NCBI GenBank assembly: GCA_017554185.1
Contig: JAFZIU010000028.1
Coordinates: 1-61,452 of the forward strand
DNA: 61,452 bases
Direction: 5' to 3'
DNA from: Spirochaetia bacterium
Lineage (GTDB): Bacteria; Spirochaetota; Spirochaetia; CADAEX01
Below the pieces are notes generated by a model. It was not told the DNA's origin. It saw only the letters and a program-made list of their open reading frames with translations, and made no database searches. Below are positions 16,849 to 26,491 of the stretch, piece after piece (positions within the stretch are counted from its first letter, which is position 1; the number at the start of each line of letters is the position of its first letter). The position numbers and the translations under genes were made by a program.

Positions 16849-17812
16849 TTACAATTGCTATTATCTTATCATAAAGATCTTTGGAGATAAGCTCCCGGGA
16901 GAAGGCATCGCTTCCATCATGGCTCAGCTTAAGCCATTCCTGGGAAACAGAATCGGAAACCTCGTGGATCTGGAGGCCGTTCTTCTTCATCACTTCAATA
17001 GCCTTTGCCTCGTCCACTTTTATTATGTCGTAGAACTCCCCTGCTATCTCGGCAGTCCGCTGCTTAAGGGACTCCCTATATTTGGCAGGAACCCGGTTCC
17101 AGGCCTTTTTCTCCACGACAAAAGCACAGTAGACAGGTGCTATCTTATGCTCGCACATATGGGGTGCTGTCTTTATCAATCCCATGGAGGAGGCAGCCAG
17201 CGGTGTCAAATAGAGGGCATCTATCATTCCGCTGTAGAGGGATGCCACCAGGTCGTTGAAGGAGAGCGGGATGGCCCGGAACCCCAGCTCGGTCCAGATC
17301 TTGCTTATCCGGCCGTCTGTATCAATGGCTATCTTTTCCTTCCTGAGGTCATCGGGGCCCACAACAGGATCCCGGGAGAAGAAGTTCACCCATCCGGTCA
17401 TAGCCCAGCCCAGGGTCACAAAACCCTGCCTATCCAGAATCTGCTCAAAGTCGCCTTTAACCTTGTCAAAAACATACTCAAACTCAGCATCGTCCTTGAC
17501 AATGTATGGAAGACACATGGCAAAGGTGTTTGAATCAATATTTTTCAAGCCCTGGGCTGTGATGGCGCAGGCATTGAGGCCACCCACCTTCATGGCCCGG
17601 ATCATGTTGTCCTCGTCCCCTACTGTGCCGCCCAGATAAAGCTTAAGCTGGACCTCGCCGTTTGTTATGCGCTTCCATTCAGAGGCAATCTCCCGCAGCT
17701 TTATATCCCAAAGAGAACCGGTGGGGGCAATGGTACCCAGCTTTATTACAGTTCCAGCATAAGAAGAGATAAGTGAACAGAACAAGAAGATAAAGACAAA
17801 CAGTTTTTTCAT
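16829..17812 (-). CDS. TRAP substrate-binding protein TatP (DctP family)
   Basis: 327 residues with a cleavable signal peptide (cleavage after SSYAG or SYA). The mature start VIKLGTIAPTGSLWDIKLREI is typical of DctP proteins. GWAMTGWVNFFSRDPV and RKEKIAIDTDGRISKIWTEL include the family arginine region, though the usual K-x-R-x-x motif is modified (KIAIDTDGR). It binds solute in the periplasm, probably together with TatT, and hands it to TatQM. Shine-Dalgarno AAGGTGA precedes the ATG. Only nine bases separate it from tatT. Confidence 0.92.
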   Translation of the reverse strand: MKKLFVFIFLFCSLISSYAGTVIKLGTIAPTGSLWDIKLREIASEWKRITNGEVQLKLYLGGTVGDEDNMIRAMKVGGLNACAITAQGLKNIDSNTFAMCLPYIVKDDAEFEYVFDKVKGDFEQILDRQGFVTLGWAMTGWVNFFSRDPVVGPDDLRKEKIAIDTDGRISKIWTELGFRAIPLSFNDLVASLYSGMIDALYLTPLAASSMGLIKTAPHMCEHKIAPVYCAFVVEKKAWNRVPAKYRESLKQRTAEIAGEFYDIIKVDEAKAIEVMKKNGLQIHEVSDSVSQEWLKLSHDGSDAFSRELISKDLYDKIIAIVNEYRKK

Positions 17813-17821
17813 ACAATCACC

Positions 17822-18751
17822 TTAAAATCCAAATAAGAAATAATCATCCCGGTTCTCTAAAAGCCAGGCTGCCTTCTGCTGGCTTATTATATTGGCCAGC
17901 CGGTTCTCTTTTACGCTTTCCACATCCCGCTCAAGCACTTTTTCAAGCACGGCGGTGAACTCGTCGTAGCCCTCCTGGTTCTGCTTCTTGGTGCAGATTG
18001 TGCTGGCGTAGGAGACATGGATGGATACCAGGCTGTCATTGGAAAGCTCCAATGCGTGCTTATAGTGATAGAGGGCTTTATCCATGCTGCCTCCCATCCC
18101 TTCCGGCATAGAGGCATAATACTGCATCATGATTTCGTCCAGCATGCCGTTGCCAAAGTCGGGGTCCAGCTCCAGGGCCTTGAACAGCATTTTGACTGCG
18201 CCATCACGGTCGGCAGCAAAATTGGGATCCAGCACATCGGTGGAGACGCCGGCTAGCACTGCCGCCCCGCCCCAGTACAGGTCTGCTGCATCCTCTTTCT
18301 TGAACCCTGCGAAGGCATTCTCGTAATCGGCGCTGTCAAAAGCAGCCTTAAAGCCCTTATGCTTAAGATCCAGGGCTTCCATTATGTAGTCGTAGCCGCG
18401 GCGGTAGTGCTTCTTGGCCCTGTCGTAAAGCTCTTTCTGGGTTTCCCACTCCTCGTAGGGGAGCATGGCTCCCTTTCCCTGCAGCCAGACGTTGGCATAC
18501 ATTACGTACATGCTGCCGGCGGTGGATTTGATGGCGCTGTTGTCGGGCGATGTTGCGGCCAGCATATCCATCATCTTAAGGATTACAGGGAAAGCTTCGC
18601 CCACCAGCACCGGGTCGTTATCCTCCATGAACACTGCGGTGGCATCGCCTGACATATTCTTGGCCATGGAGTTTACAGCCATCTTCTTTATTGAACAGGA
18701 GAATAAAAGCACTGTTACTGCCAGAAGTGCAATAAAATGTCTAACTTTCAT
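17822..18751 (-). CDS. TatT lipoprotein of a TPAT transporter
   Basis: 309-residue lipoprotein with lipobox LFSC (Cys19). The remainder is alpha-helical with TPR-like units, for example YDRAKKHYRRGYDYIMEAL, and AVKMLFKALELDP. WGGAAVLAGV and the overall pattern match the TatT family (Tp0956), which forms a trimer with a central pore and docks the TatP binding protein. It is first of the three TRAP genes. AAGGAG upstream gives a good ribosome site, and the start lies within the 3' end of the DUF188 gene. Confidence 0.9.
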   Translation of the reverse strand: MKVRHFIALLAVTVLLFSCSIKKMAVNSMAKNMSGDATAVFMEDNDPVLVGEAFPVILKMMDMLAATSPDNSAIKSTAGSMYVMYANVWLQGKGAMLPYEEWETQKELYDRAKKHYRRGYDYIMEALDLKHKGFKAAFDSADYENAFAGFKKEDAADLYWGGAAVLAGVSTDVLDPNFAADRDGAVKMLFKALELDPDFGNGMLDEIMMQYYASMPEGMGGSMDKALYHYKHALELSNDSLVSIHVSYASTICTKKQNQEGYDEFTAVLEKVLERDVESVKENRLANIISQQKAAWLLENRDDYFLFGF

Positions 18752-19208
18752 CTTTTTCTCCTTTCAGCTTCTTGGTAAGCAGGGCATCAAAGGCATTGGC
18801 AAACTGGAAAAGCTCCTTTTTCCCGAAGCTGTTGACCTCTTCCGTCTTAAGTCCGTTCTGGGCAAGCTCCAGCATGTAGTTGCGGATCGAAACCCGCTCC
18901 CTGATGTTCTCGGCTGTATACTGGGTACCCCGGTCGTTGACCACCGCCACCTTCTTCTCCACCAGGCGCTCTGCCAGAAGGATATCCCTGGTGACTGCAA
19001 TATCACGCTCTGCAATGTGGTCTACGATGTAATCGTCAGCCTTGTCCTTCCCCTCTTCTACTATTATATCATGGGTAAAGGCATTTGTGCCATGCGGAAT
19101 TTTATGGTTTGCCACAAAAAAGGCAAGGCTTTTGGTCCGTTCTGCTGCCTTTACTATAATTTCACGCACCTGTGAGGGGCAGGAATCGCAGTCGACAAAT
19201 ATTTTCAT
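18741..19208 (-). CDS. YaiI/YqxD (DUF188) family protein
   Basis: 155-residue cytoplasmic protein. The opening IFVDCDSCPSQVREIIVKAA is the family signature (V-D-x-D-(A/S)-C-P). DDYIVDHIAERDIAVTRDILLAERLVEKKVAVVNDRG forms the PIN-like acidic core of this family. Biochemical function is unknown; a PIN/NYN-type nuclease fold is likely. The ATG overlaps the manA stop by four bases (ATGA) and the 3' end overlaps tatT by 11 bases. Confidence 0.9.
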   Translation of the reverse strand: MKIFVDCDSCPSQVREIIVKAAERTKSLAFFVANHKIPHGTNAFTHDIIVEEGKDKADDYIVDHIAERDIAVTRDILLAERLVEKKVAVVNDRGTQYTAENIRERVSIRNYMLELAQNGLKTEEVNSFGKKELFQFANAFDALLTKKLKGEKDES

Positions 19209-20401
19209 AATGGCATTGCCGCCTTATAGAGCACCAAGTCTGGACTTCCTGATATTGTGTATGCACCGGCGGCGGCAGGCACCAGGACAGCTGTTCCACC
19301 CTTCAGTTCAAGTGAAAAGTCTTTGTTGGCAATCCTGCCTGTGCCGGAATAGACAAATAGAATCTCCAGGCTGTGTTCAGAAGGTCCTGTATAAGGACTG
19401 CCGTCACTGATTATGGAGGAGAAGCAGAACTCATCCCAGCCTGGGGAATAAACCTTCTCCACCCCCTTCTCCACAGGTTCTACGCATACTTTGGAGCCAT
19501 GGACAAACTTCATTATGTTGAAAAGCTCAAGCACATCTATGAATTTCTCGGTCAGGCCGCCCCTTATTGTGTTGTCGGATGATGACATGACCTCGAAGCA
19601 GAGGCCGTCCACATAGGAATGGAGCTGGCCTTCGTCGATAGACATGCATTCGCCCGGATTAAGCTTGATGCAGTTAAGGAAAAGAGGGGCAAAAACACAC
19701 CTGTCCTCGGGGAAATCGTATAAAAGCTTTCGGAAGATGAACTGCTCCACCTCTCCCATTCCCATGGCAGTGGTCTCCAGTTCCCGGAGCATGGCCTTTC
19801 GGAGGGTCTGGTCCATGGAAAGAAGCCGTGTAAAGAATTTTTTATAGAAATCTTCCTCGCCTGAATAGCGGAAATCCACAAATGCATTGCCACTGAATGG
19901 AAAGAATTTTTTAAAGTTTGCTTTAATTTCTTCTACTTTTCTAAAACCTTTTAAAGCATAAAAAGTAGAAATTGCATAAATCATCTCCCTTTTATGGTTA
20001 GGATCTTTATAGACCCGGGTAAAATGATCCATGGGGATATGGTTGCGTTCTTCCCGCTCAAAGCCGGCATGGGCAGTCTCTAAATCAGGATGTGCCTGGA
20101 TTGAAAGGGGTTTGTCTGCAGCAAGAACCTTGAACAGGAACGACAGGGAGCCGAACTGCTCCAAACAGCGCTTTCCAAGGGCTTTTTCGGGATTATCTGC
20201 AATAAAATCAGAGACAGGTATCCTCTTCCCTTCCACCTCTATATTGGACATGCCGTTGGGATGGCTTCCCATCCAGATCTCGGCCAGAGGCTTTCCATCC
20301 TTTGGAAGCCCTGTCAGAGCCTGTATCTTGGTCCCGGAACCCCAGGCGTAATGCTTCTGGGCCGGAATCAAACGGTAGAATCGATTATATTTATAATCCA
20401 T
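19205..20401 (-). CDS. manA: Mannose-6-phosphate isomerase, class I
   Basis: Interconverts mannose-6-phosphate and fructose-6-phosphate in the cytoplasm; zinc enzyme. 398 residues. Recognisable are YAWGSGTKI near the N-terminus, the zinc/active-site stretch PLSIQAHPD, and DGQLHSYVDGLC-like text (EGQLHSYVDGLC) corresponding to the E-G-x-x-H-x-Y zinc motif. I start it at the ATG at 20401, not further upstream, because the promoter TTGAAA-N17-TATTAT ends exactly six bases before this ATG and no Shine-Dalgarno is seen. It is divergent from dnaE, with the two promoters interleaved in 56 bases. Confidence 0.94.
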   Translation of the reverse strand: MDYKYNRFYRLIPAQKHYAWGSGTKIQALTGLPKDGKPLAEIWMGSHPNGMSNIEVEGKRIPVSDFIADNPEKALGKRCLEQFGSLSFLFKVLAADKPLSIQAHPDLETAHAGFEREERNHIPMDHFTRVYKDPNHKREMIYAISTFYALKGFRKVEEIKANFKKFFPFSGNAFVDFRYSGEEDFYKKFFTRLLSMDQTLRKAMLRELETTAMGMGEVEQFIFRKLLYDFPEDRCVFAPLFLNCIKLNPGECMSIDEGQLHSYVDGLCFEVMSSSDNTIRGGLTEKFIDVLELFNIMKFVHGSKVCVEPVEKGVEKVYSPGWDEFCFSSIISDGSPYTGPSEHSLEILFVYSGTGRIANKDFSLELKGGTAVLVPAAAGAYTISGSPDLVLYKAAMPL

Positions 20402-20407
20402 ATCATA

Positions 20408-20436
20408 ATAATATATAAAATCTTTAAAAATTTCAA
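20408..20436 (-). promoter_or_regulatory. Leaderless-type promoter of manA
   Basis: Minus strand TTGAAA (20431-20436), 17 bases, TATTAT (20408-20413), six bases, ATG. It overlaps the dnaE promoter on the other strand. Confidence 0.65.
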
Positions 20437-20451
20437 TCTTTGTGATATAAT
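20423..20451 (+). promoter_or_regulatory. Leaderless-type promoter of dnaE
   Basis: TTTAAA (20423-20428), 17 bases, a perfect TATAAT (20446-20451) preceded by TGA (extended -10), then ATAGGC and the ATG at 20458. The predicted +1 is the A of the ATG. Confidence 0.7.
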
Positions 20452-20457
20452 ATAGGC

Positions 20458-23400
20458 ATGACTGATTTTGTCCATTTACATAACCATACAGACTATTCGC
20501 TCTTAGACGGAGCAATGAAGATTGATGACATGGTGGCCAAGGCAAAGAGCCTGGGAATGACCTCCATAGCCATCACCGACCACGGCAATATGTTCGGGGC
20601 CATCAACTTCTACAACAAGTGCCGGGACAGCGGAATAAAGCCTATAGTGGGCTGCGAGTTCTACCAGGCAGAGGGCTCCCGGAAGATAAAGAGCGGAACA
20701 GAGTTCGGAAATAAATACTTTCATCTGATTCTCCTGGCCAAGGATAACACCGGCTACCGGAACCTGATGAAGCTTAATTCCACTGCATATATCGACGGCT
20801 ACTATTATAAACCAAGAATCGACTTCGAGGTCCTGGAGCAGTATCACGAGGGGCTGGTGTGCTCAAGCGCCTGCATTGCCGGGGTTGTCCCAAAGCTGAT
20901 CATAAACGGCAAGCTGGATGAGGCCACCGCCATGGCCATGAAGTTCAACGATATCTTCGGCAAGGGCAACTACTTCCTGGAGCTTCAGAACCACGGCATC
21001 CCCGAAGAGAAGATATCAAACCAGGGGCTTATAGAGATTTCCAAGAAGACAGGCATCCCGCTTGTTGCCACCAACGACATACATTACCTTAACAGGGAGC
21101 ATGCCACTGCACAGGAGATACTTATATGCATAGGCACCCAGAAGACTATCAACTCCCCTGGCCGGCTCACCTTCTACAACGACCAGTTCTACATGAAAAG
21201 CCCGGACGAGATGGCAGCCCTCTTCCCCAATGTGCCCGAGGCTATCTCCAACACCAAGCTTATCGAAGAGATGTGCAATCTTGAGATTGAGTTCCCCGGT
21301 CCACACTTCCCTATTTTCGAGATTCCACCGGAGTTCCCCACCCAGGCCGATTACCTCAGGCATCTTACCTACAAGGGGTTGCCGGAACGGTATAAAGAGA
21401 TTACCCCGGAGATAAAAGAACGGGTTGAATATGAGCTTGATACAATAATCAGCCTGGGATTTGCAGGTTATTTCCTTATTGTGCAAGATTTTATCAACTG
21501 GTCAAAGGACCACGGCATACCTGTGGGTCCGGGTCGTGGATCCGGAGCAGGCTCTATTGTAGCCTACTGTATAAAAATAACCGACATCGACCCTCTTAAA
21601 TATGACCTGCTTTTCGAGCGGTTCCTCAACAAAGAAAGGGTCTCCCTGCCCGATTTTGATGTGGATTTTGCAAACGAAGGCCGTCAGCAGGTTATCGATT
21701 ATGTGACTCATAAATATGGTGCTGAGAAAGTAGGACAGATAATCACTTTCGGAACACTCAAGGCCAAGGCTGTTATAAAGGATGTGGCCCGGGTACTGGA
21801 AATTCCTTTCGCCGAGGCTAATGACATAGTAAAGAATATACCTGATGCGCCGCATAAAAAGGCAACTCTTGCCACTATGCTGGGCGAAGTGGACAAGTAT
21901 AAGAATAAGCCGGAGTTCAACGAATTTCCTGAACTTTATGGAATCCCCAACCTTATTGCCATAAAGGAGAAAGGGGGCATATATGAGCGGCTCTTCAAGG
22001 AGAGCAAATACCTGGAGAACATGGCCCGTCATGCCTCGCTCCATGCAGCAGGTATTGTAATCGGCGAGAAAGAACTTTCTGAATATGTTCCTCTTTTCAA
22101 AGGTACTAAGGATGACAAGGCAAACAGCGTGGCAACTCAGTACACCATGGATAAGCTTGAGGACTGCGGCCTTGTGAAGATGGACTTCCTGGGGCTCAAG
22201 ACCCTTGATGTGATCAAGCATACCGAAGAACTTATACGCAAACGGGGCATTGCATTTGATTCCAGGGAAATCCCTATGGATGACAAAAAGACATACCAGA
22301 TGATGAGTGCTGGAAAAAGCGTGGCTGTGTTCCAGTTTGAAAGCCCGGGCATGCAGAAAATCCTCAAGGAGGCAAAACCGACCAGCATAGAGGACCTTAT
22401 AGCCCTGAACGCCCTGTTCCGGCCAGGCCCTATTAAATATATCCCCCAGTTCTGTAACTGCAAGAACGGTGTGGAGCCTATTAAATATCTTCACCCAGAC
22501 CTTGAGCCGCTGCTGAAGAACACATATGGTGTAATTGTATATCAGGAGCAGGTAATGAAGGTTGCCCAGCTTATAGGCGATTTTACCCTGGGCAATGCAG
22601 ATATCCTCAGGCGTAATATGTCCAAGAAGAAAGAAGACAAGCTGAAAGCCCAGAAGGCTGATTTTTTAGCCGGAGCTAAGCGCAAAGGATATACAGAACA
22701 GCTTGCCAATGAAGTTTTCAAGATGCTGGAGCCTTTTGCAGGATATGGCTTCAACAAGAGCCATGCAGCAGCCTATTCTGTGGTTGCATACCGGACTGCA
22801 TATCTTAAGTGCCACTACCCTGCCGAGTTCATGGCTGCAAACCTGACCAACGAGATTGGAAACCCAGACCACTTCAAGATGTATCTGGAAGAGACAAAGG
22901 CCATGAAGCTCAAGATTCTTCCTCCCACCATCAATGTGTCGGAAAAATTCTTCACTGTAGACAAGGGAAAGATTGTCTATGGAATCCAGGGAATCAAGGA
23001 TACCGGCGATGCAGTGGTGGACGAGGTGCTCAAGACCCGAAAGGATGGGCCGTTCAAGAGCTTCGACGACTTCCTTAAGCGGGTGGATCTGAGGGTGCTT
23101 AACAAGCGGGTTGTCGATTCCCTGATCAAGGCGGGCGTATTTGATGAACTTGAGCCTAACCGTGCAAAGCTGGCCTACAATGCAGAACGTCTTATAGATT
23201 ACTATGCCGCCGAGCAGGAGAAAGAGAAGATGGGAATGATATCCCTCTTCGGTGATGATGATGTAGCCATGCAGCCTCTGTCAATGGAAGATGTGCCCGA
23301 CTGGGAGCTAAAGGAGAAACTGGCCTTCGAGAAAGAGCGGCTTGGTTTCTATGTATCGGGACATCCTCTGGATAAGTATAAGAGAATATACAACAAGTAT

Positions 23401-23940
23401 GTCACCTTGCCTATGAATGACCTTAAGCATGCAACTCCCGGCCGGAAATATGTAATAATAGGTCTGGTCAAGGAGATACGGAATATCATAACCAAGAATA
23501 AGAGTGCTATGGGCGTGGTTACCATAGAGACCTTTGACGGCGACCTTCCTGTTGTCTTCTTCAGCAAGCCCTGGGCCGATTATCAGCCATTGATTGCAGA
23601 GGACAAGGCACTGGCCTTTACCGGTCAGATAGACCTGCGTAATATTGATTCTCCGCAGCTCAGGGGCGAGAAAGTCGAGGAGATTGATGAAATCAAGACA
23701 CACAGCAGCTTCAGCCAGGTTCATATAGTTATCGAAGAACCTTTCTCCGAGATGCAGCTTGAAAAGCTGAAGGAATATATGATTGACCATGAGGGTGGCT
23801 GCTCAGTATTTTTACATATAAAGGGGTCTGATAATGAGACTGTGGTACAGGTGAATCATCTGATCAAGGTAAAAGGTGATTTTGATGTACCGGAAGAATC
23901 GGAACTCAGGCAGTTCATAACTGATATCTGGAAGGAATAA
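20458..23940 (+). CDS. dnaE: DNA polymerase III alpha subunit DnaE
   Basis: 1160-residue replicative polymerase. The PHP domain at the N-terminus keeps its metal ligands (HLHNHTDYS, ITDHGNMFG). The palm domain carries GPGRGSGAGSIVAY and the catalytic PDFDVDF. RNMSKKK, GYGFNKSHAAAYS and a C-terminal OB/tau-binding region follow. Length and order are those of DnaE1. It starts directly at a leaderless-type promoter. The ribosome site of the next gene, GGGAGG, begins one base after its stop. Confidence 0.98.
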   Translation: MTDFVHLHNHTDYSLLDGAMKIDDMVAKAKSLGMTSIAITDHGNMFGAINFYNKCRDSGIKPIVGCEFYQAEGSRKIKSGTEFGNKYFHLILLAKDNTGYRNLMKLNSTAYIDGYYYKPRIDFEVLEQYHEGLVCSSACIAGVVPKLIINGKLDEATAMAMKFNDIFGKGNYFLELQNHGIPEEKISNQGLIEISKKTGIPLVATNDIHYLNREHATAQEILICIGTQKTINSPGRLTFYNDQFYMKSPDEMAALFPNVPEAISNTKLIEEMCNLEIEFPGPHFPIFEIPPEFPTQADYLRHLTYKGLPERYKEITPEIKERVEYELDTIISLGFAGYFLIVQDFINWSKDHGIPVGPGRGSGAGSIVAYCIKITDIDPLKYDLLFERFLNKERVSLPDFDVDFANEGRQQVIDYVTHKYGAEKVGQIITFGTLKAKAVIKDVARVLEIPFAEANDIVKNIPDAPHKKATLATMLGEVDKYKNKPEFNEFPELYGIPNLIAIKEKGGIYERLFKESKYLENMARHASLHAAGIVIGEKELSEYVPLFKGTKDDKANSVATQYTMDKLEDCGLVKMDFLGLKTLDVIKHTEELIRKRGIAFDSREIPMDDKKTYQMMSAGKSVAVFQFESPGMQKILKEAKPTSIEDLIALNALFRPGPIKYIPQFCNCKNGVEPIKYLHPDLEPLLKNTYGVIVYQEQVMKVAQLIGDFTLGNADILRRNMSKKKEDKLKAQKADFLAGAKRKGYTEQLANEVFKMLEPFAGYGFNKSHAAAYSVVAYRTAYLKCHYPAEFMAANLTNEIGNPDHFKMYLEETKAMKLKILPPTINVSEKFFTVDKGKIVYGIQGIKDTGDAVVDEVLKTRKDGPFKSFDDFLKRVDLRVLNKRVVDSLIKAGVFDELEPNRAKLAYNAERLIDYYAAEQEKEKMGMISLFGDDDVAMQPLSMEDVPDWELKEKLAFEKERLGFYVSGHPLDKYKRIYNKYVTLPMNDLKHATPGRKYVIIGLVKEIRNIITKNKSAMGVVTIETFDGDLPVVFFSKPWADYQPLIAEDKALAFTGQIDLRNIDSPQLRGEKVEEIDEIKTHSSFSQVHIVIEEPFSEMQLEKLKEYMIDHEGGCSVFLHIKGSDNETVVQVNHLIKVKGDFDVPEESELRQFITDIWKE

Positions 23941-23951
23941 GGGAGGCTTTG

Positions 23952-24530
23952 ATGAAGCTTTTAGAGGTTCTTGCATTTATTTTCTCGCTCTATACCATGC
24001 TTATTGTTGTGGATATTATCCTTAAATGGATTTACTCGGGTCCAAAGGGAAGAGGAACCATGATGATATCACAGCTTACCGACCCGTTCCTCAATTTCTT
24101 CAAGAGATTCCGCATATCACGGATTGGATATATCGACATCTCTCCCCTCCTGGCCGTGCTTACCCTCTCCATAATCAACCAGATACTGGGGCGCATCAGG
24201 GAGCTTGGAAGCATCACATTCTGGGCTATCATAGCAATTATCATCTCCTCTGTCTGGAATGTGATAATGACACTGCTTCTGGCAGTGCTGGTGGTAGCTG
24301 CAGTTCGTTACCTTTTCTTAATGTTCACCACCAACAAGATGAACTCATTTGCCAATGCCTGCGACGCTTTCTTTATCCCGCTTTCCAGCAGGATTGCATC
24401 AGTATTTATAAAGAATGCTTCATCAAGCTACCAGCTTAATCTGATAATCTCCATCATTGTAGTGGCTGTCCTCCTTACTGTGGGCAGCTTCAGCATCACT
24501 TGGCTTACCAACCTTCTAACAGGAATGTGA
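23952..24530 (+). CDS. YggT family membrane protein
   Basis: 192 residues with five or six hydrophobic segments. The opening LEVLAFIFSLYTMLIVVDIILKW and then DPFLNFFKRFRIS plus IDISPLLAVLTL are the YggT signature (D-P-x-L-x-x-x-R). The family is linked to membrane or osmotic functions and is often near cell-division genes. Two YggT-like units may be present. The ATG at 23952 has GGGAGG five bases upstream. The stop overlaps the recG start (TGATG). Confidence 0.85.
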   Translation: MKLLEVLAFIFSLYTMLIVVDIILKWIYSGPKGRGTMMISQLTDPFLNFFKRFRISRIGYIDISPLLAVLTLSIINQILGRIRELGSITFWAIIAIIISSVWNVIMTLLLAVLVVAAVRYLFLMFTTNKMNSFANACDAFFIPLSSRIASVFIKNASSSYQLNLIISIIVVAVLLTVGSFSITWLTNLLTGM

Positions 24531-26491
24531 TGGCTACTCTTGAGTCTTTGAAAGGTGTGGGCCAGGCTTCGCTCAGGGAGCTCAAGGGGGCCGGCATTGC
24601 CACTCTGGATGACCTTATGGGGTACTTTCCCAGGGATTATGAGTTCCGTGACAGGCTTGTACAGTTCAAGGACGGATTTACCTTCGGAGCACAGCAGGTA
24701 AAGATAAATACAGTATGCACAGTCACAGGGCAGGAATACTTCGGCCAGACCTTCAAGCAGACTCTTAAGATCACTGTTTCGGACGGCACAGGATATGCAT
24801 CTCTCATATGCTTTGGCCGTAATTTCCTGGCCAATACCCTAAAGGTGGGTAGAAAGATATTCCTTTCCGGCGTGTTCCAGGTGCGTTTCGGCGAACTCCA
24901 GAGTTCAAATTTCGATTACGAGCTATGGTCCGAAAACCCTCAGTTCTTCGGCAAGATACTCCCTATTTATCCCCTTTCGGGAAAGCTTACACAGAATTTC
25001 CTGCGCAAAAGCGTGATGCAGGCCTATACCCTGCAGGGGCAGTATGAGGAGAACATAATTCCAGAGAAGCTCAGGCAGCTGAACGGCCTTATGGACAGGA
25101 AGGATGCCATACGCAACATCCACTTCCCCGAGAGCAAGGAGAAGCTTGAGGATGCAATCCGCACCCTTAAATACGAGGAGATCCTCCTTTTCGAGCAGAA
25201 TATAAAGGAAGCGGTGAAGAAGCGGAAGGTGGTGAAGAAGCGCACTGTAAAGCTGCCCCGGGAACTGCAGAGGAAAGTGGCTGCCAGCCTCCCTTTCCAG
25301 CTTACCGATGACCAGATAGAAGTCATAGACCAGATCTATGCCGATTCCAACCTGGATGAAAGCATTTCCCGCATTATACAGGGGGATGTGGGCTGCGGAA
25401 AGACGCTTATAGGATTCCTCTCGGCCCTGCCCTATATAGAGGCAGGGATGCAGACCGCCTTCATTGCCCCAACCGAGCTTCTTGCCGAGCAGCATGTGAA
25501 GACTGCGTCCCGCATTTTCGAGGGAACCGGGGTGCGGCTTGCATTCCTTTCGGGCAAGCTTACCGGCAAGAAGCGGGAGCTGCTGCTGGAGGCGCTGGCC
25601 AAGGGAGAGATTGACCTTTTAATAGGCACCCACGCAGTGCTCTCAAGCAATGTGGTGTTCAAGGACCTTGAGTTTGCCATTATAGACGAGCAGCAGCGGT
25701 TCGGCGTAATCCAGCGGTCTGCACTTCTTGAGAAAGGACGGCAGATCGATTACATAATGATGTCTGCAACCCCTATTCCGCGCTCTTTGGAGATGGCATT
25801 CTTCGGAGAGCTGAAGATATCCACAGTGCGCACCATGCCTCCTGGGAGAAAGCCGGTTATAACCTACACTGTCAAGGAAGGAAACGAAGAGAAGATCTAC
25901 ACCTGGGTGCGGAAGGAGCTGGCCATGGGACATCAGGCCTACTTTGTCTACCCTCTTATAGATGAGTCTGAGAAGATGAACCTTAAGAATGCCAGCCAGA
26001 TGCACGAGATGCTTAGCAGCCAGGTGTTCCCTGAATACAAGTGCGCCCTAATCCACTCCAAGATGAAGGAAGAGGATAAAGAGAGAATAATGACCGACTT
26101 TGCAGCAGGCCGTATACAGATTCTTATTGCCACCAGCGTGGTGGAGGTGGGTGTTGATGTGAAGACTGCCACCTGCATGGTAATTGAACACGCCGAGCGG
26201 TTTGGCCTGTCCTCCCTCCACCAGCTGCGGGGCCGCGTGGGCCGTTCCGAGCTGCAGGCCTACACTTTCCTGGTGTTCAGCAGCGAGCTTACCGACCATG
26301 CCAAGGAACGGCTGCGGATCATGAAGGAGACCAACGACGGCTTTGAGATTGCAGAGCGGGACCTGAAGCTCCGCGGCCCCGGGGATATAGCAGGGGTGGA
26401 TCAGTCCGGCTTTATGAACTTCCGTCTGGCCGATATCTTCGAGGATATTGATTTAGTAAAGAGAATCAGGAAAGACCTGGAAAACCTTTAA
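24530..26491 (+). CDS. recG: ATP-dependent DNA helicase RecG
   Basis: Branch-migration helicase that remodels stalled forks and recombination intermediates. 653 residues. The N-terminal wedge/OB domain has LKGVG..LKGAGIATLDDLM. The helicase domain has GDVGCGKT (motif I), APTELLAEQH (Ia), DEQQRFGV (motif II, usually DEQHRFGV), MSATPIPRS (III), ATSVVEVGVDV (V) and HQLRGRVGRS (VI). The start is the ATG overlapping the yggT stop. Its stop codon shares bases with the stop of convergent argH (TTAA). Confidence 0.97.
   Translation: MATLESLKGVGQASLRELKGAGIATLDDLMGYFPRDYEFRDRLVQFKDGFTFGAQQVKINTVCTVTGQEYFGQTFKQTLKITVSDGTGYASLICFGRNFLANTLKVGRKIFLSGVFQVRFGELQSSNFDYELWSENPQFFGKILPIYPLSGKLTQNFLRKSVMQAYTLQGQYEENIIPEKLRQLNGLMDRKDAIRNIHFPESKEKLEDAIRTLKYEEILLFEQNIKEAVKKRKVVKKRTVKLPRELQRKVAASLPFQLTDDQIEVIDQIYADSNLDESISRIIQGDVGCGKTLIGFLSALPYIEAGMQTAFIAPTELLAEQHVKTASRIFEGTGVRLAFLSGKLTGKKRELLLEALAKGEIDLLIGTHAVLSSNVVFKDLEFAIIDEQQRFGVIQRSALLEKGRQIDYIMMSATPIPRSLEMAFFGELKISTVRTMPPGRKPVITYTVKEGNEEKIYTWVRKELAMGHQAYFVYPLIDESEKMNLKNASQMHEMLSSQVFPEYKCALIHSKMKEEDKERIMTDFAAGRIQILIATSVVEVGVDVKTATCMVIEHAERFGLSSLHQLRGRVGRSELQAYTFLVFSSELTDHAKERLRIMKETNDGFEIAERDLKLRGPGDIAGVDQSGFMNFRLADIFEDIDLVKRIRKDLENL

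Noticed and set aside
21502-22494. 330-codon minus-strand frame inside dnaE
   Set aside because: It lies opposite the catalytic domain of dnaE, has no ribosome site or motif, and is explained by codon bias of the real gene.
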